DNA of 64,000 nt from Microbacterium sp. BLY (lineage in GTDB: Bacteria; Actinomycetota; Actinomycetes; Actinomycetales; Microbacteriaceae). Below the pieces are notes generated by a model. The model made no database searches and was not told the DNA's origin. It saw only the letters and a list, made by a program, of their open reading frames with translations. The number at the start of each line of letters is the position of its first letter. Position 1 is the stretch's first letter. The DNA lies in assembly GCF_017939615.1 (NCBI RefSeq), contig NZ_JAGKSR010000001.1, positions 372,001-436,000 of the forward strand, in the 5' to 3' direction. Both the position numbers and the translations under genes were made by a program. Positions 8,967 through 16,849 of the stretch are shown here, one piece after another.

Positions 8967-9467
8967 TCAGAGCACCTTGAGCATGCGGGTGTTGCCGAGG
9001 GTGTTCGGCTTCACGTGCGCGAGGTCGAGGAACTCCTCGACACCGGCGTCGCCGCTGCGCAGAAGCTGCGAGTACACGTCGGGGTCGACGACCTGCTCGC
9101 CAATGGGCGTGAACCCGCGCCGTCCGAAGAAGTCCACCTCGAAGGTGAGGCAAAACAGCCGGGAGAGCCCGAGCGCGCGCGCGTTCTCCTCGAGCCGCTC
9201 GACGATGGCCCGCCCGACGCCGTGGTGCAGCCAGTCCTCGCGGACGAGCAGCGTGCGCACTTCACCGAGGTCCTCCCAGATGACGTGCAGGGCGCCGCAG
9301 CCGATCAGCTCGCCGTCGGCCTCGGCCACGACGAACTCCTGCACGGCGCCGTAGAGCACGGCGAGGTCCTTGCCGAGCAGGATGCGCTGCTCCACCATCG
9401 GCTGGAGCAGGTTCCGGATGCTGACGATGTCGGCGCTGCGGGCCGGCCGGACGATGTACGCGCTCAC
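8967..9467 (-). CDS. argA: Amino-acid N-acetyltransferase (GNAT; actinobacterial N-acetylglutamate synthase type)
   Basis: 166 residues, the size of the short actinobacterial N-acetylglutamate synthases rather than the long kinase-fused E. coli ArgA. The GNAT fold is visible: N-terminal IVRPARSADIVSIRNLL, a central strand GELIGCGALHVIW, and the acetyl-CoA loop HHGVGRAIV near 80-88, then the FFGRRGF element shared with this subgroup. It would start the acetylated ornithine/arginine pathway in the cytoplasm. No arg genes are adjacent. The start is GTG 9467 with TAGGCT 6 nt upstream (9474-9479 minus), another probable leaderless gene. Confidence 0.8.
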   Translation of the reverse strand: MSAYIVRPARSADIVSIRNLLQPMVEQRILLGKDLAVLYGAVQEFVVAEADGELIGCGALHVIWEDLGEVRTLLVREDWLHHGVGRAIVERLEENARALGLSRLFCLTFEVDFFGRRGFTPIGEQVVDPDVYSQLLRSGDAGVEEFLDLAHVKPNTLGNTRMLKVL

Positions 9468-9511
9468 CCGACCAGCCTAGGACCCGCCCCTCGCACCCGC
9501 TCCCCGACGCG

Positions 9512-9593
9512 GCACGACTTCGGAGATCCCGCCCGACACCCCGCCGCCCGAGGGCGTCGCCCCGCGTGTCGCCTCTCGTCTCCGAAGTTGTGC
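9512..9593. repeat. Intergenic dyad with CACAACTTCGGAG arms
   Basis: GCACGACTTCGGAGA (9512-9526) pairs with TCTCCGAAGTTGTGC (9579-9593) at 14 of 15 positions around a 52-nt spacer. The arm motif CACAACTYCGGAG recurs in a longer dyad inside the DNA methyltransferase gene near 52745-52840. Confidence 0.65.
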
Positions 9594-9620
9594 CCGGGAG
9601 CGAGGGCCGAGCGGAGACGA

Positions 9621-9654
9621 CGAAGGGGCGGATGCCGTCGCATCCGCCCCTTCG
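9621..9654 (-). terminator. Strong terminator of clpC
   Basis: A perfect 15-bp stem (CGAAGGGGCGGATGC with its complement) and a 4-nt loop CGTC sit 17 bp past the clpC stop. It is the most stable simple hairpin in this part of the window. There is no long T-tract, as is common in actinobacteria. Confidence 0.8.
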
Positions 9655-9670
9655 GGAACCCTGTCGCGGG

Positions 9671-12202
9671 TCAGTCGTTGCCGGTGATCGCCAGGTCGGG
9701 CGTGCCCGAGATCGCGCCGCCGCCGGTGTTCACACCGACCGCGACCTTCTCGCCGCGCGGGCCGTGCTCGAACAGGAACTCCCCGTCCTTCGCGTCGACC
9801 TTCACGTGGTCGCCCGAGTCGAGCTCGCCGTGCAGGATCTTCTCCGACAGGCGGTCCTCGATCTCGTGCTGCATCGCACGACGCAGCGGACGAGCACCCA
9901 GAGCCGGGTCGAACCCGATCTCGATCAGGCGCTCCTTGGCGGACTGCGACAGCTCGATCGTCATGTCGCGGTCGAGCAGGCGGTCGCCGAGGCGCTTCGT
10001 GAACAGATCCACGATCTGCACCAGCTCGTCCTTGCTCAGCTGCGGGAAGACGATGATGTCGTCGACACGGTTGAGGAACTCGGGCTTGAAGTGCCGCTTG
10101 AGCTCTTCGTTGACCTTGCCCTTCATCCGCTCGTAGCTCGTGGCGTTGTTGCCCTCGATCTGGAAGCCGACGGGGCCGCCGGCGATGTCACGCGCACCGA
10201 GGTTGGTGGTCATGATGATGACCGTGCTCTTGAAGTCCACGATCCGACCCTGACCGTCGGTGAGGCGACCCTCTTCCAGGATCTGCAGCAGCGAGTTGAA
10301 GATGTCCGGGTGCGCCTTCTCGATCTCGTCGAAGAGGACCACGCTGAACGGCTTGCGCCGTACCTTCTCGGTGAGCTGACCACCCTCTTCGAAGCCGACG
10401 AACCCGGGAGGGGCACCGAACAGCCGCGAGACGGTGTGCTTCTCGCCGAACTCGCTCATGTCGAGCGAGATGAGCGCGGCCTCGTCGTCGAAGAGGAACT
10501 CCGCGAGCGCCTTCGCGAGCTCGGTCTTTCCGACGCCCGTGGGACCGGCGAAGATGAACGAGCCCGACGGACGCTTCGGGTCCTTGAGGCCGGCACGCTG
10601 ACGACGGATGGTCTTGGAGAGGGCCGCGATGGCCTCCTCCTGACCGATGACGCGCTGGTGCAGCGCCTTCTCCATGAAGACGAGTCGGCTGGACTCCTCC
10701 TCCGTCAGCTTGAACACGGGGATGCCGGTCGCCTGGGCGAGCACCTCGGCGATCAGGCCCTCGTCGACGACCGCCTGGGTCGCGACGTCACCCGCACGCC
10801 ACTGCTTCTCGAGGCGCAGGCGCTCGGCGAGGAGGCTCTTCTCCTCGTCGCGCAGCGAGGCGGCCTTCTCGAAGTCCTGCTCCTCGGAGGCGATCTCCTT
10901 CTGCTCGCGCACGGCGGCGATCTTCTCGTCGAACTCGCGCAGCTCGGGCGGGCTGGACAGGATCGACAGACGCAGGCGGGCGCCGGCCTCGTCGATCAGG
11001 TCGATGGCCTTGTCCGGGAGGAAGCGGTCGGAGACGTAGCGGTCGGCGAGGTTCGCCGCGGCGACGATCGCGCCGTCGGTGATCTGCACCTTGTGGTGCG
11101 CCTCGTACCGGTCGCGCAGCCCCTTGAGGATGTTGATCGCGTGCGGCAGCGTCGGCTCGTTCACCTGCACCGGCTGGAAGCGGCGCTCGAGCGCGGCGTC
11201 CTTCTCGAAGTGCTTGCGGTACTCGTCGAGCGTGGTGGCACCGATCGTCTGGAGCTCACCGCGGGCGAGCAGCGGCTTGAGGATGCTGGCCGCGTCGATC
11301 GCGCCCTCGGCGGCACCCGCACCCACGAGGGTGTGGATCTCGTCGATGAAGACGATGATGTCGCCGCGCGTGCGGATCTCCTTGGTGACCTTCTTCAGGC
11401 GCTCCTCGAAGTCGCCGCGGTAGCGGGAACCGGCGATGAGCGAGCCGAGGTCGAGCGAGTAGAGCTGCTTGTCCTTCAGCGTCTCGGGCACATCGCCCTT
11501 GACGATCGCCTGGGCGAGGCCCTCGACGACGGCGGTCTTGCCGACGCCGGGCTCGCCGATGAGAACGGGGTTGTTCTTGGAGCGGCGGGAGAGGATCTGC
11601 ATGACCCGCTCCGCCTCCTTCTCGCGCCCGATCACCGGGTCGAGCTTGTTGTCGCGCGCGGCCTGCGTGAGGTTGCGACCGAACTGGTCGAGCACCTGCG
11701 AGCCGCCCTGCGCACCCGACGGGGTGTCGTTGGACTGCGCGCCGACGGATGCGGGCTCGCGGCCCGGAGCGCCGGAGAGCAGCTGGATGACCTGCTGCCG
11801 CACCTTGTTGAGGTCGGCGCCCAGCTTGACGAGCACCTGAGCGGCCACGCCCTCGCCCTCACGGATGAGGCCGAGGAGGATGTGCTCGGTGCCGATGTAG
11901 TTGTGACCGAGCTGCAGGGCCTCGCGGAGGCTCAGCTCGAGCACCTTCTTGGCGCGCGGCGTGAACGGGATGTGGCCGGTCGGCTGCTGCTGACCCTGGC
12001 CGATGATGTCCTGCACCTGCTCGCGCACGGCGTCGAGGGAGATGCCGAGCGACTCCAGCGCCTTGGCTGCGACGCCCTCGCCCTCGTGGATGAGGCCGAG
12101 CAGGATGTGCTCGGTGCCGATGTAGTTGTGGTTGAGCATCTTCGCCTCTTCTTGGGCGAGGACGACCACTCGACGGGCTCGGTCCGTGAATCTCTCGAAC
12201 AT
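9671..12202 (-). CDS. clpC: ATP-dependent Clp protease ATP-binding subunit / chaperone ClpC
   Basis: 843 residues. This Hsp100 unfoldase feeds substrates to ClpP. Two Clp-N repeats (about 1-145, each with [14 protein letters not shown]), AAA1 with Walker A GEPGVGKT near 205, a UVR-type coiled segment around 420-460, and AAA2 with GPTGVGKTE near 545, followed by the C-terminal small domain, are all present. The start is firm: AAGGAG lies 6 nt before ATG 12202. The C-terminal tail after the D2 small domain is acidic and Gly-rich. A conspicuous 890-codon open frame on the opposite strand is a GC-skew shadow. It is transcribed alone, with a strong terminator at 9621-9654. Confidence 0.97.
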   Translation of the reverse strand: MFERFTDRARRVVVLAQEEAKMLNHNYIGTEHILLGLIHEGEGVAAKALESLGISLDAVREQVQDIIGQGQQQPTGHIPFTPRAKKVLELSLREALQLGHNYIGTEHILLGLIREGEGVAAQVLVKLGADLNKVRQQVIQLLSGAPGREPASVGAQSNDTPSGAQGGSQVLDQFGRNLTQAARDNKLDPVIGREKEAERVMQILSRRSKNNPVLIGEPGVGKTAVVEGLAQAIVKGDVPETLKDKQLYSLDLGSLIAGSRYRGDFEERLKKVTKEIRTRGDIIVFIDEIHTLVGAGAAEGAIDAASILKPLLARGELQTIGATTLDEYRKHFEKDAALERRFQPVQVNEPTLPHAINILKGLRDRYEAHHKVQITDGAIVAAANLADRYVSDRFLPDKAIDLIDEAGARLRLSILSSPPELREFDEKIAAVREQKEIASEEQDFEKAASLRDEEKSLLAERLRLEKQWRAGDVATQAVVDEGLIAEVLAQATGIPVFKLTEEESSRLVFMEKALHQRVIGQEEAIAALSKTIRRQRAGLKDPKRPSGSFIFAGPTGVGKTELAKALAEFLFDDEAALISLDMSEFGEKHTVSRLFGAPPGFVGFEEGGQLTEKVRRKPFSVVLFDEIEKAHPDIFNSLLQILEEGRLTDGQGRIVDFKSTVIIMTTNLGARDIAGGPVGFQIEGNNATSYERMKGKVNEELKRHFKPEFLNRVDDIIVFPQLSKDELVQIVDLFTKRLGDRLLDRDMTIELSQSAKERLIEIGFDPALGARPLRRAMQHEIEDRLSEKILHGELDSGDHVKVDAKDGEFLFEHGPRGEKVAVGVNTGGGAISGTPDLAITGND

Positions 12203-12310
12203 GTTGACTCCTTATTCGCACGGGGCGAAGACGCATGAAGCGCTTGTACATCGAGAGTAACGACCAGGAATGGCGGGTATGCCCGTGTTCGCCGTGGGCA
12301 TAGCGAGGCC

Positions 12311-12354
12311 TTGACGGGTTTATCGACAGTCGTTATGTTAACGAAAGTCGATAA
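12311..12354 (+). promoter_or_regulatory. Promoter and nested palindromic operator of the triple membrane-protein/XRE operon
   Basis: -35 TTGACG (12311-12316), a 17-bp spacer and -10 TATGTT (12334-12339). Superimposed is a symmetric double dyad: outer arms TTATCGAC (12320-12327) and GTCGATAA (12347-12354), inner arms CGTTA (12331-12335) and TAACG (12339-12343), with equal 3-bp gaps throughout. The dyad centre lies in the -10. A repressor here would block RNA polymerase; the operon's own XRE protein is the obvious candidate. Confidence 0.75.
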
Positions 12355-12377
12355 CCCATGAACCTCAGGAGGAGCAC

Positions 12378-13001
12378 ATGCTCGCCACGGAAAGACGCCC
12401 CGCGCTCGCCGACGGCATCGCGCTCGGGCTCATCGCGACCGGCGCCGTCAGCGTCGGGATCGGCGCCATCGTCGCCGTCGGGCAGGCCGCCGCCGCCCTG
12501 TTCGCGCCCTCGCCCACGGTCGCGATGCCGGTGCACGACGTCGACCTCTCCGCCCTCGACGGCGTGGCCAGAATCGCGGGCGCCACCGTCGACTCCGCCC
12601 TCGTCACACTCACCGCACCGCCCACGGGCGCCCGCTGGCTCCTGCTCCTGGAGACGGCGCTCCCCGCGCTCGCCACCGTGGCTCTGTGCGCGGTGGTCTG
12701 GTGGCTGGGCGTCTCGCTCATCCGCTCCCGTCCGTTCCGCGCCTCCCTCGGGTGGATGTTCGCCGTCGCCGCCTGCCTGCTGATGGCGGGCACGCTGTTC
12801 GGACAACTCGCCGGCGGCATCGGCCGCGCCGAGATCGTGAAGGATCTGGCCGCGACCGACCCGGGGGTCGAAGACGTGCTGTGGACGCTGCTCGTGGAGT
12901 TCGACCTCGCACCCGTGGGATGGGCGTTCGCCCTGGCTCTCGTGGCGGGCGTGTTCACGATCGGCCGCCGCCTGCAGCGCGACACGGAAGGACTCGTCTG
13001 A
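12378..13001 (+). CDS. DUF2975-like membrane protein, first of three paralogues
   Basis: 207 residues with four hydrophobic segments (about 13-42, 93-118, 123-147, 175-197), a large extracytoplasmic loop between the first two, and a short basic cytoplasmic tail that ends RDTEGLV. Topology and tail match the DUF2975 type that is found next to small XRE regulators. AGGAGG 6-7 nt before ATG 12378 fixes the start. The stop overlaps the next start (TGATG). Function is unknown; the recurring tail suggests a shared cytoplasmic partner, possibly the XRE protein encoded at the end of the operon. Confidence 0.75.
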   Translation: MLATERRPALADGIALGLIATGAVSVGIGAIVAVGQAAAALFAPSPTVAMPVHDVDLSALDGVARIAGATVDSALVTLTAPPTGARWLLLLETALPALATVALCAVVWWLGVSLIRSRPFRASLGWMFAVAACLLMAGTLFGQLAGGIGRAEIVKDLAATDPGVEDVLWTLLVEFDLAPVGWAFALALVAGVFTIGRRLQRDTEGLV

Positions 13002-13636
13002 TGACCGCCACCACCGCCACCCGCTCCGAACGCGCCGACGCGAGCGCGGTCATCTTCTACGCCGCGGCAGCCCTCGTGGCCGTCGGCATCGGCACCGCGC
13101 TCCGTGTCGCCGCCACCTTCCGGGAGGTCGGCATCGCCTGGTCGATGCCGATCGACGAGCAGCCCCTCTCGGCGACCGTCGACTCCGGACAGCAGTCGAT
13201 CGACGGCGTCGCCCAGGAGGTGATGGTGTTCGCGACCGGCGTCGACGGTGCCGCCGTCGCCGCCATCGTCGCGTCGATCGCTCTGTGGGCCCTCGCCGCC
13301 ACCGCGGTCATCGGCGCCGTGACCCTCGTCGCCTGGAACTTCCTCCGGGGCCGGTTCTTCGTGCCGAGCAACGCGCGCGCGTTCGACGTGATCGGTTGGA
13401 CGCTGGTGCTCGCACCGATAGCGATCGTGATGCTCGAGGCGGTGGCCCGCAACGGGATCTCGGCCGCCCTCGGCCTCGGTGCCGGCGAACCGGCGCATCC
13501 GATCGAGTTCTGGGCGGTCGCCCCCATCTTCGCCACGGGAGTCGCCGTCGGCCTCATCGCCGTCGCCTTCCGCCGCGGTATCCGGCTGCAACAGGAGAAG
13601 AGCGTGCTCGAGAAGGAGACGGAGGGGCTCGTCTGA
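13001..13636 (+). CDS. DUF2975-like membrane protein, second of three paralogues
   Basis: 211 residues, four hydrophobic segments in the same arrangement as its neighbours and a charged tail ending LEKETEGLV. Start ATG 13001 shares a base with the previous stop, so translation is coupled. Sequence identity to the first paralogue is low outside topology and tail, which suggests old duplication with divergence of the outer loop (here about 30-75, with IDEQPLSATVDSG). No enzymatic motif is seen. Known family members are uncharacterised; a sensing role with the downstream regulator is inference. Confidence 0.75.
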   Translation: MTATTATRSERADASAVIFYAAAALVAVGIGTALRVAATFREVGIAWSMPIDEQPLSATVDSGQQSIDGVAQEVMVFATGVDGAAVAAIVASIALWALAATAVIGAVTLVAWNFLRGRFFVPSNARAFDVIGWTLVLAPIAIVMLEAVARNGISAALGLGAGEPAHPIEFWAVAPIFATGVAVGLIAVAFRRGIRLQQEKSVLEKETEGLV

Positions 13637-14388
13637 TGATCACGTTCGGTTCGGAGGCCGTCTGGCCCTCGCTGCTCAACATCGGGATCGCGCTCGCGGT
13701 CTGCGCGGCCGTCGTCGCGATCGTGGTCTGGAACAGCCGCCGCCGGGGCAGCCGCACCGTGGCCCTCGACGCGGCCCTCACGCTGTCCGGGTGGTGGATC
13801 ACGCTCTCCGTGCTCGGCGCGGTGTCGTTCATCATCAAGGCGTTCGCGGTCGACTGGGCAGAGCTGCACGGCGGGACGACCGTCTTCCTCGACTGGCCCT
13901 CGAGCCTCCCGTGCTCGGAGAACGGCGACAGCACGACCACCATGCTCTCCTGCGGCGGGACAGAGCTGTCGGACTTCACCGTGGGCAACGCCTCGCTCGG
14001 GCTACGCCTCCTCGCCGCGGCCGCACAGCTCAGCACCCTCGCCCTCACCACGCTGCCCGCCATCGTCCTCGCGCTCATCTGCTTCCACACCCTTCGGGGA
14101 CGCGCGTTCTCGCGCACCGTGACCCGCGCCCTGGTCGGCGGCGCGATCGCTTTCGCCGTGCTGGGGGTGCTCTCCGACCTCCTCAACGGCATCGCGGCCA
14201 CCACCGGGCTGCGGGAGGCCCTGCCGGCGGACAGCCCCTGGTACCCGCACGCGTACCAGCTCACCGTCACACCGCTGCCGTTCGCCGCGGCGCTCGGCCT
14301 CCTCGCCCTCGCCGCGGTGTTCCGCCAGGGCATGCGCGTGGAGCAGGAGCGAGCCGCCCTGGAGCGCGAGACGGAGGGGCTGGTGTGA
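13636..14388 (+). CDS. DUF2975-like membrane protein, third of three paralogues
   Basis: 250 residues, the longest of the three because of an enlarged first outer loop (about 65-110) that carries two cysteines (LPCSENG and LSCGGTE), which could form a disulfide outside the cell. Four hydrophobic segments follow the shared layout and the tail again ends RETEGLV. It starts inside the previous stop codon (TGATG) and overlaps the XRE gene by 4 bp (GTGA). It is probably made together with the other two as a membrane complex; no direct evidence. Confidence 0.75.
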   Translation: MITFGSEAVWPSLLNIGIALAVCAAVVAIVVWNSRRRGSRTVALDAALTLSGWWITLSVLGAVSFIIKAFAVDWAELHGGTTVFLDWPSSLPCSENGDSTTTMLSCGGTELSDFTVGNASLGLRLLAAAAQLSTLALTTLPAIVLALICFHTLRGRAFSRTVTRALVGGAIAFAVLGVLSDLLNGIAATTGLREALPADSPWYPHAYQLTVTPLPFAAALGLLALAAVFRQGMRVEQERAALERETEGLV

Positions 14389-14621
14389 GCCCGGCGGAGA
14401 GCGACGACGAGTTCACGGGCATCCATTGCCGTCTCGACGAGCTGCTGGCGGCCCGCGGGATGACGCTGACGGAGCTGAGCGCCGCCGTCGGCGTCAGCAT
14501 CGTGAACCTGTCGGTGCTGAAGAACGATCGTGCCCGCGCGATCCGCTACTCCACGCTGCGGGCGATCTGCGAGGCCCTCGACTGCGAGGTCGGCGACCTC
14601 CTCGTCCTCGCCGATCGCTGA
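14385..14621 (+). CDS. Small XRE-family regulator (YozG/Cro-CI type)
   Basis: 78 residues, almost only a helix-turn-helix: LDELLAARGMTLTELSAAVG then VSIVNLSVLKNDRARAIRY, TLRAICEALDCEVGDLLVL. This is the short Cro/CI-like type that accompanies DUF2975 membrane proteins. The GTG start at 14385 overlaps the preceding stop, coupling its level to the three membrane proteins. It most likely binds the nested dyad at 12320-12354 and autoregulates the operon; binding is inferred from proximity only. Confidence 0.85.
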   Translation: MSPAESDDEFTGIHCRLDELLAARGMTLTELSAAVGVSIVNLSVLKNDRARAIRYSTLRAICEALDCEVGDLLVLADR

Positions 14622-14626
14622 CTTCC

Positions 14627-14708
14627 GTCGACCCACCCCCTTCGGTGCACCCCGGCCCGTTGCGCGCGACCGCAAGGGGCCGGGGTGCGCGGAAAGGGGT
14701 GGGTCGAC
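14627..14708. repeat. Nested intergenic dyad, family 1, copy 1
   Basis: Outer arms GTCGACCCACCCC (14627-14639) and GGGGTGGGTCGAC (14696-14708) are perfect. An inner stem pairs 14647-14664 with 14671-14688 at 17 of 18 bases with a 6-nt loop. The outer arms recur at 16755-16840 and 58992-59069 with different inner stems. It starts 5 bp after the XRE gene and could terminate that operon. Confidence 0.8.
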
Positions 14709-14781
14709 AGAAGCGAGCACGACCGTGCCGCGCTTCGCAAGCCCCTTCTATGAGTCGTCTGTGAGTGGGTACGGTCGTCCC

Positions 14782-15123
14782 ATGATCAGCTCTCGCACCT
14801 CGTCGCGCCGCGGCCTCCGCCTTCTGGCGATCGCTCCGGCCGCTGTCCTCGCCTTCTCCCTCGCCGCCTGCGCCGGAGAGAGCCGCCCCTCGGTCGACGA
14901 GGTCGCCGACGGCATCCAGAAGGTCTTCGAGGGCACGCCGCAGGAGGAGGCCATGACCGACGACGCCGCCACCTGCCTGGCCGAAGCCCTCGTCGACTCC
15001 GACCTCAGCGACGAGACGCTCGGCTACATCGCCGACGGCGAGGACAAGCAGCGGGACGAGGCCGACAAGGCGCTCACGACCCAGATCATCCAGGACAACC
15101 TCCAGGACTGCGTCACGCCCTGA
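14782..15123 (+). CDS. Small secreted lipoprotein, unknown function
   Basis: 113 residues. The signal peptide has Arg residues (SSRTSSRRGLRLL), a hydrophobic core and lipobox LAAC, with Cys about 31 as the predicted lipidated residue. The mature part is acidic and helical with two further cysteines (TCLAEA and LQDCVTP), which could form a disulfide. No known domain is recognised. TACGGT stands 6 nt before ATG 14782 and there is no Shine-Dalgarno, pointing to leaderless expression. A strong terminator follows. Confidence 0.75.
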   Translation: MISSRTSSRRGLRLLAIAPAAVLAFSLAACAGESRPSVDEVADGIQKVFEGTPQEEAMTDDAATCLAEALVDSDLSDETLGYIADGEDKQRDEADKALTTQIIQDNLQDCVTP

Positions 15124-15135
15124 GGCGGAACGCAG

Positions 15136-15175
15136 CGAAGGATGACGGCCCGGGGAGGGCGGCCGTCATCCTTCG
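15136..15175 (+). terminator. Terminator of the lipoprotein gene
   Basis: Perfect 15-bp stem CGAAGGATGACGGCC (15136-15150) with GGCCGTCATCCTTCG (15161-15175) and a 10-nt loop, starting 13 bp after the stop. Confidence 0.85.
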
Positions 15176-15265
15176 TCATATCCGCCCAGGGAATTCCCAG
15201 GCTCTCCTAGCGTTGAGCCTCATGGCGTGCACTCGGCGCGCCGCGATTCTGGAGTACCCACCTCA

Positions 15266-16687
15266 ATGAGCACCACCGCACGCGCCCAGAAGGCGCCAGA
15301 CACCCGCGGGCCGGTCCGGAAGCTGCTGACATCGTTCGGCTTCCAGATCATCGCCGCCCTCGTCCTCGGCATCGCCGCCGGTCTGATCGGCCGCCAGCTG
15401 GGCGCCACCGCCGAGAACCCGACCGGCCTGTCGACCACCCTCGACACGATCGGCAGCTCCTACGTCACGCTGCTCCGCGCGGCCGTCGTCCCGCTGATCT
15501 TCACGGCGATCGTCGCCAGCATCTCCAACCTGCGTCGCGTGCAGAACGCCGCCCGCCTCGCCGGACAGACGATCCTCTGGTTCGCGATCACCGCCTTCAT
15601 CGCCGTCATCATCGGCATCGTCCTCGGCCTCGTGATCCAGCCGGGTAGCCGTGCCGGTGAGGGCCTGGAGCCCGGCGAGCCGTACACGGTCGGCACCTGG
15701 TGGAACTTCCTCCTCGGCCTGATCCCGCAGAACTTCCTCGGCCTGACCGTCAGCACCTCGCCCGGAGCGACCGACGGCTCCTTCACCTCGAGCGTCGGCT
15801 TCAACATCCTCCAGGTGATCGTGGTCGCGGCCGTCGTCGGCATCGCGGCGCTCAAGGCCGGCAAGAAGGCCGAGCCGTTCCTCGTCTTCACCGAGTCGCT
15901 GCTCAAGGTCATCCAGCGCGTGCTGTGGTGGATCATCCGCATCGCCCCGCTGGGCACGTTCGGCCTCATCGGCTCCGCCGTCATCAAGTACGGCTGGGAG
16001 AAGCTGGCGTCGCTCGGCTGGTTCGCGGCCGCAGTCTACATCGGCCTCGCGCTCGTGCTGTTCGTCGTGTACCCGGTGCTGGTGCGCACGCACGGGCTGT
16101 CGATCAAGCAGTACTTCTCGGGTGTGTGGCCCGCGGTGCAGCTCGCCTTCGTGAGCCGCTCCTCCATCGGCACGCTCCCCCTCACGGAGCGCGTGACCGA
16201 GCGCAACCTCGGCGTGCCCCGCTCGTACGCCTCGTTCGCCGTGCCGCTCGGTGCGACGACGAAGATGGACGGCTGCGCCGCGATCTACCCGGCCATCGCG
16301 GCGATCTTCGTCGCGCAGTTCTTCGGCATCGAGCTGAACTTCGTGCAGTACCTGCTGATCGTCATCGTCTCGGTCGTGGGCTCCGCCGCCACCGCCGGCA
16401 CCACCGGCGCGGTCGTCATGCTCACGCTGACGCTGTCGACCCTGGGACTGCCACTCGAGGGCGTGGGCCTGCTGCTCGCGATCGACCCGATCCTCGACAT
16501 GGGTCGCACCGCGGTGAACGTCGCCGGTCAGGCGCTCATCCCGGCGATCGTCGCGAAGCGCGAGGGCATCCTCGACGAGGAGCTCTACAACGCACCGCGC
16601 GAGGGTCTGCCGTTCGCCGACGACTCCGGCGACGACGCCCCCGAGGCGCCCGCCACCTCCACCCCGGAGCCCGCCGGCACCCGCTGA
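15266..16687 (+). CDS. Dicarboxylate/amino acid:cation symporter (SDF/DAACS family)
   Basis: 473 residues. It imports C4-dicarboxylates or acidic amino acids with Na+ or H+. Family elements are in order: eight-helix core, HP1 loop SRSSIGTLPLT, the TM7 motif written KMDGCAA instead of the usual NMDGTA, the HP2 region AATAGTTGAVVMLT, and TM8 DPILDMGRTAVNVAGQ. The Asn-to-Lys-like change in the TM7 motif may alter cation coupling. Start ATG 15266 is preferred; GGAG lies 11 nt upstream and a TAGCGT hexamer at 15208-15213 could drive a short leader. An acidic, Pro-rich tail closes the protein. Substrate cannot be fixed from sequence. Confidence 0.88.
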   Translation: MSTTARAQKAPDTRGPVRKLLTSFGFQIIAALVLGIAAGLIGRQLGATAENPTGLSTTLDTIGSSYVTLLRAAVVPLIFTAIVASISNLRRVQNAARLAGQTILWFAITAFIAVIIGIVLGLVIQPGSRAGEGLEPGEPYTVGTWWNFLLGLIPQNFLGLTVSTSPGATDGSFTSSVGFNILQVIVVAAVVGIAALKAGKKAEPFLVFTESLLKVIQRVLWWIIRIAPLGTFGLIGSAVIKYGWEKLASLGWFAAAVYIGLALVLFVVYPVLVRTHGLSIKQYFSGVWPAVQLAFVSRSSIGTLPLTERVTERNLGVPRSYASFAVPLGATTKMDGCAAIYPAIAAIFVAQFFGIELNFVQYLLIVIVSVVGSAATAGTTGAVVMLTLTLSTLGLPLEGVGLLLAIDPILDMGRTAVNVAGQALIPAIVAKREGILDEELYNAPREGLPFADDSGDDAPEAPATSTPEPAGTR

Positions 16688-16702
16688 CCCCGGTCTCCCG
16701 AC

Positions 16703-16737
16703 GAGCGCCCCATCTTCCTCCCGGAGGTGGGGCGCTC
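16703..16737 (+). terminator. Terminator of the symporter gene
   Basis: 10-bp stem GAGCGCCCCA/TGGGGCGCTC with a 15-nt loop, 15 bp after the stop, followed by TTCGT. Confidence 0.75.
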
Positions 16738-16754
16738 TTCGTATCCCCGCACCT

Positions 16755-16840
16755 CCGCCGACCCACCCCTTTTCGTGCGTCCCGGCCCCTTGCGTGCGAC
16801 CGGAAGGGGCCGGGACGACCGGAAAGGGGTGGGTCGGCGG
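16755..16840. repeat. Nested intergenic dyad, family 1, copy 2
   Basis: Outer arms are a perfect 18-bp pair, CCGCCGACCCACCCCTTT (16755-16772) and its complement (16823-16840). The inner stem CGTCCCGGCCCCTT (16778-16791) pairs perfectly with 16804-16817. It lies between two convergent genes, after a separate terminator, so it is not needed as one. Confidence 0.85.
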
Positions 16841-16849
16841 GAAGGGGAG

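Noticed and set aside
9566..12238. An 890-codon plus-strand open frame opposite clpC
   Set aside because: It is antisense to an unmistakable ClpC with Walker motifs, is Leu/Glu/Asp/Arg-rich with no domain, and arises from GC-biased third positions.
12203..12310. ClgR or CtsR operator for clpC
   Set aside because: No clear CGC-N5-GCG dyad or CtsR heptad repeat could be placed in the clpC leader.
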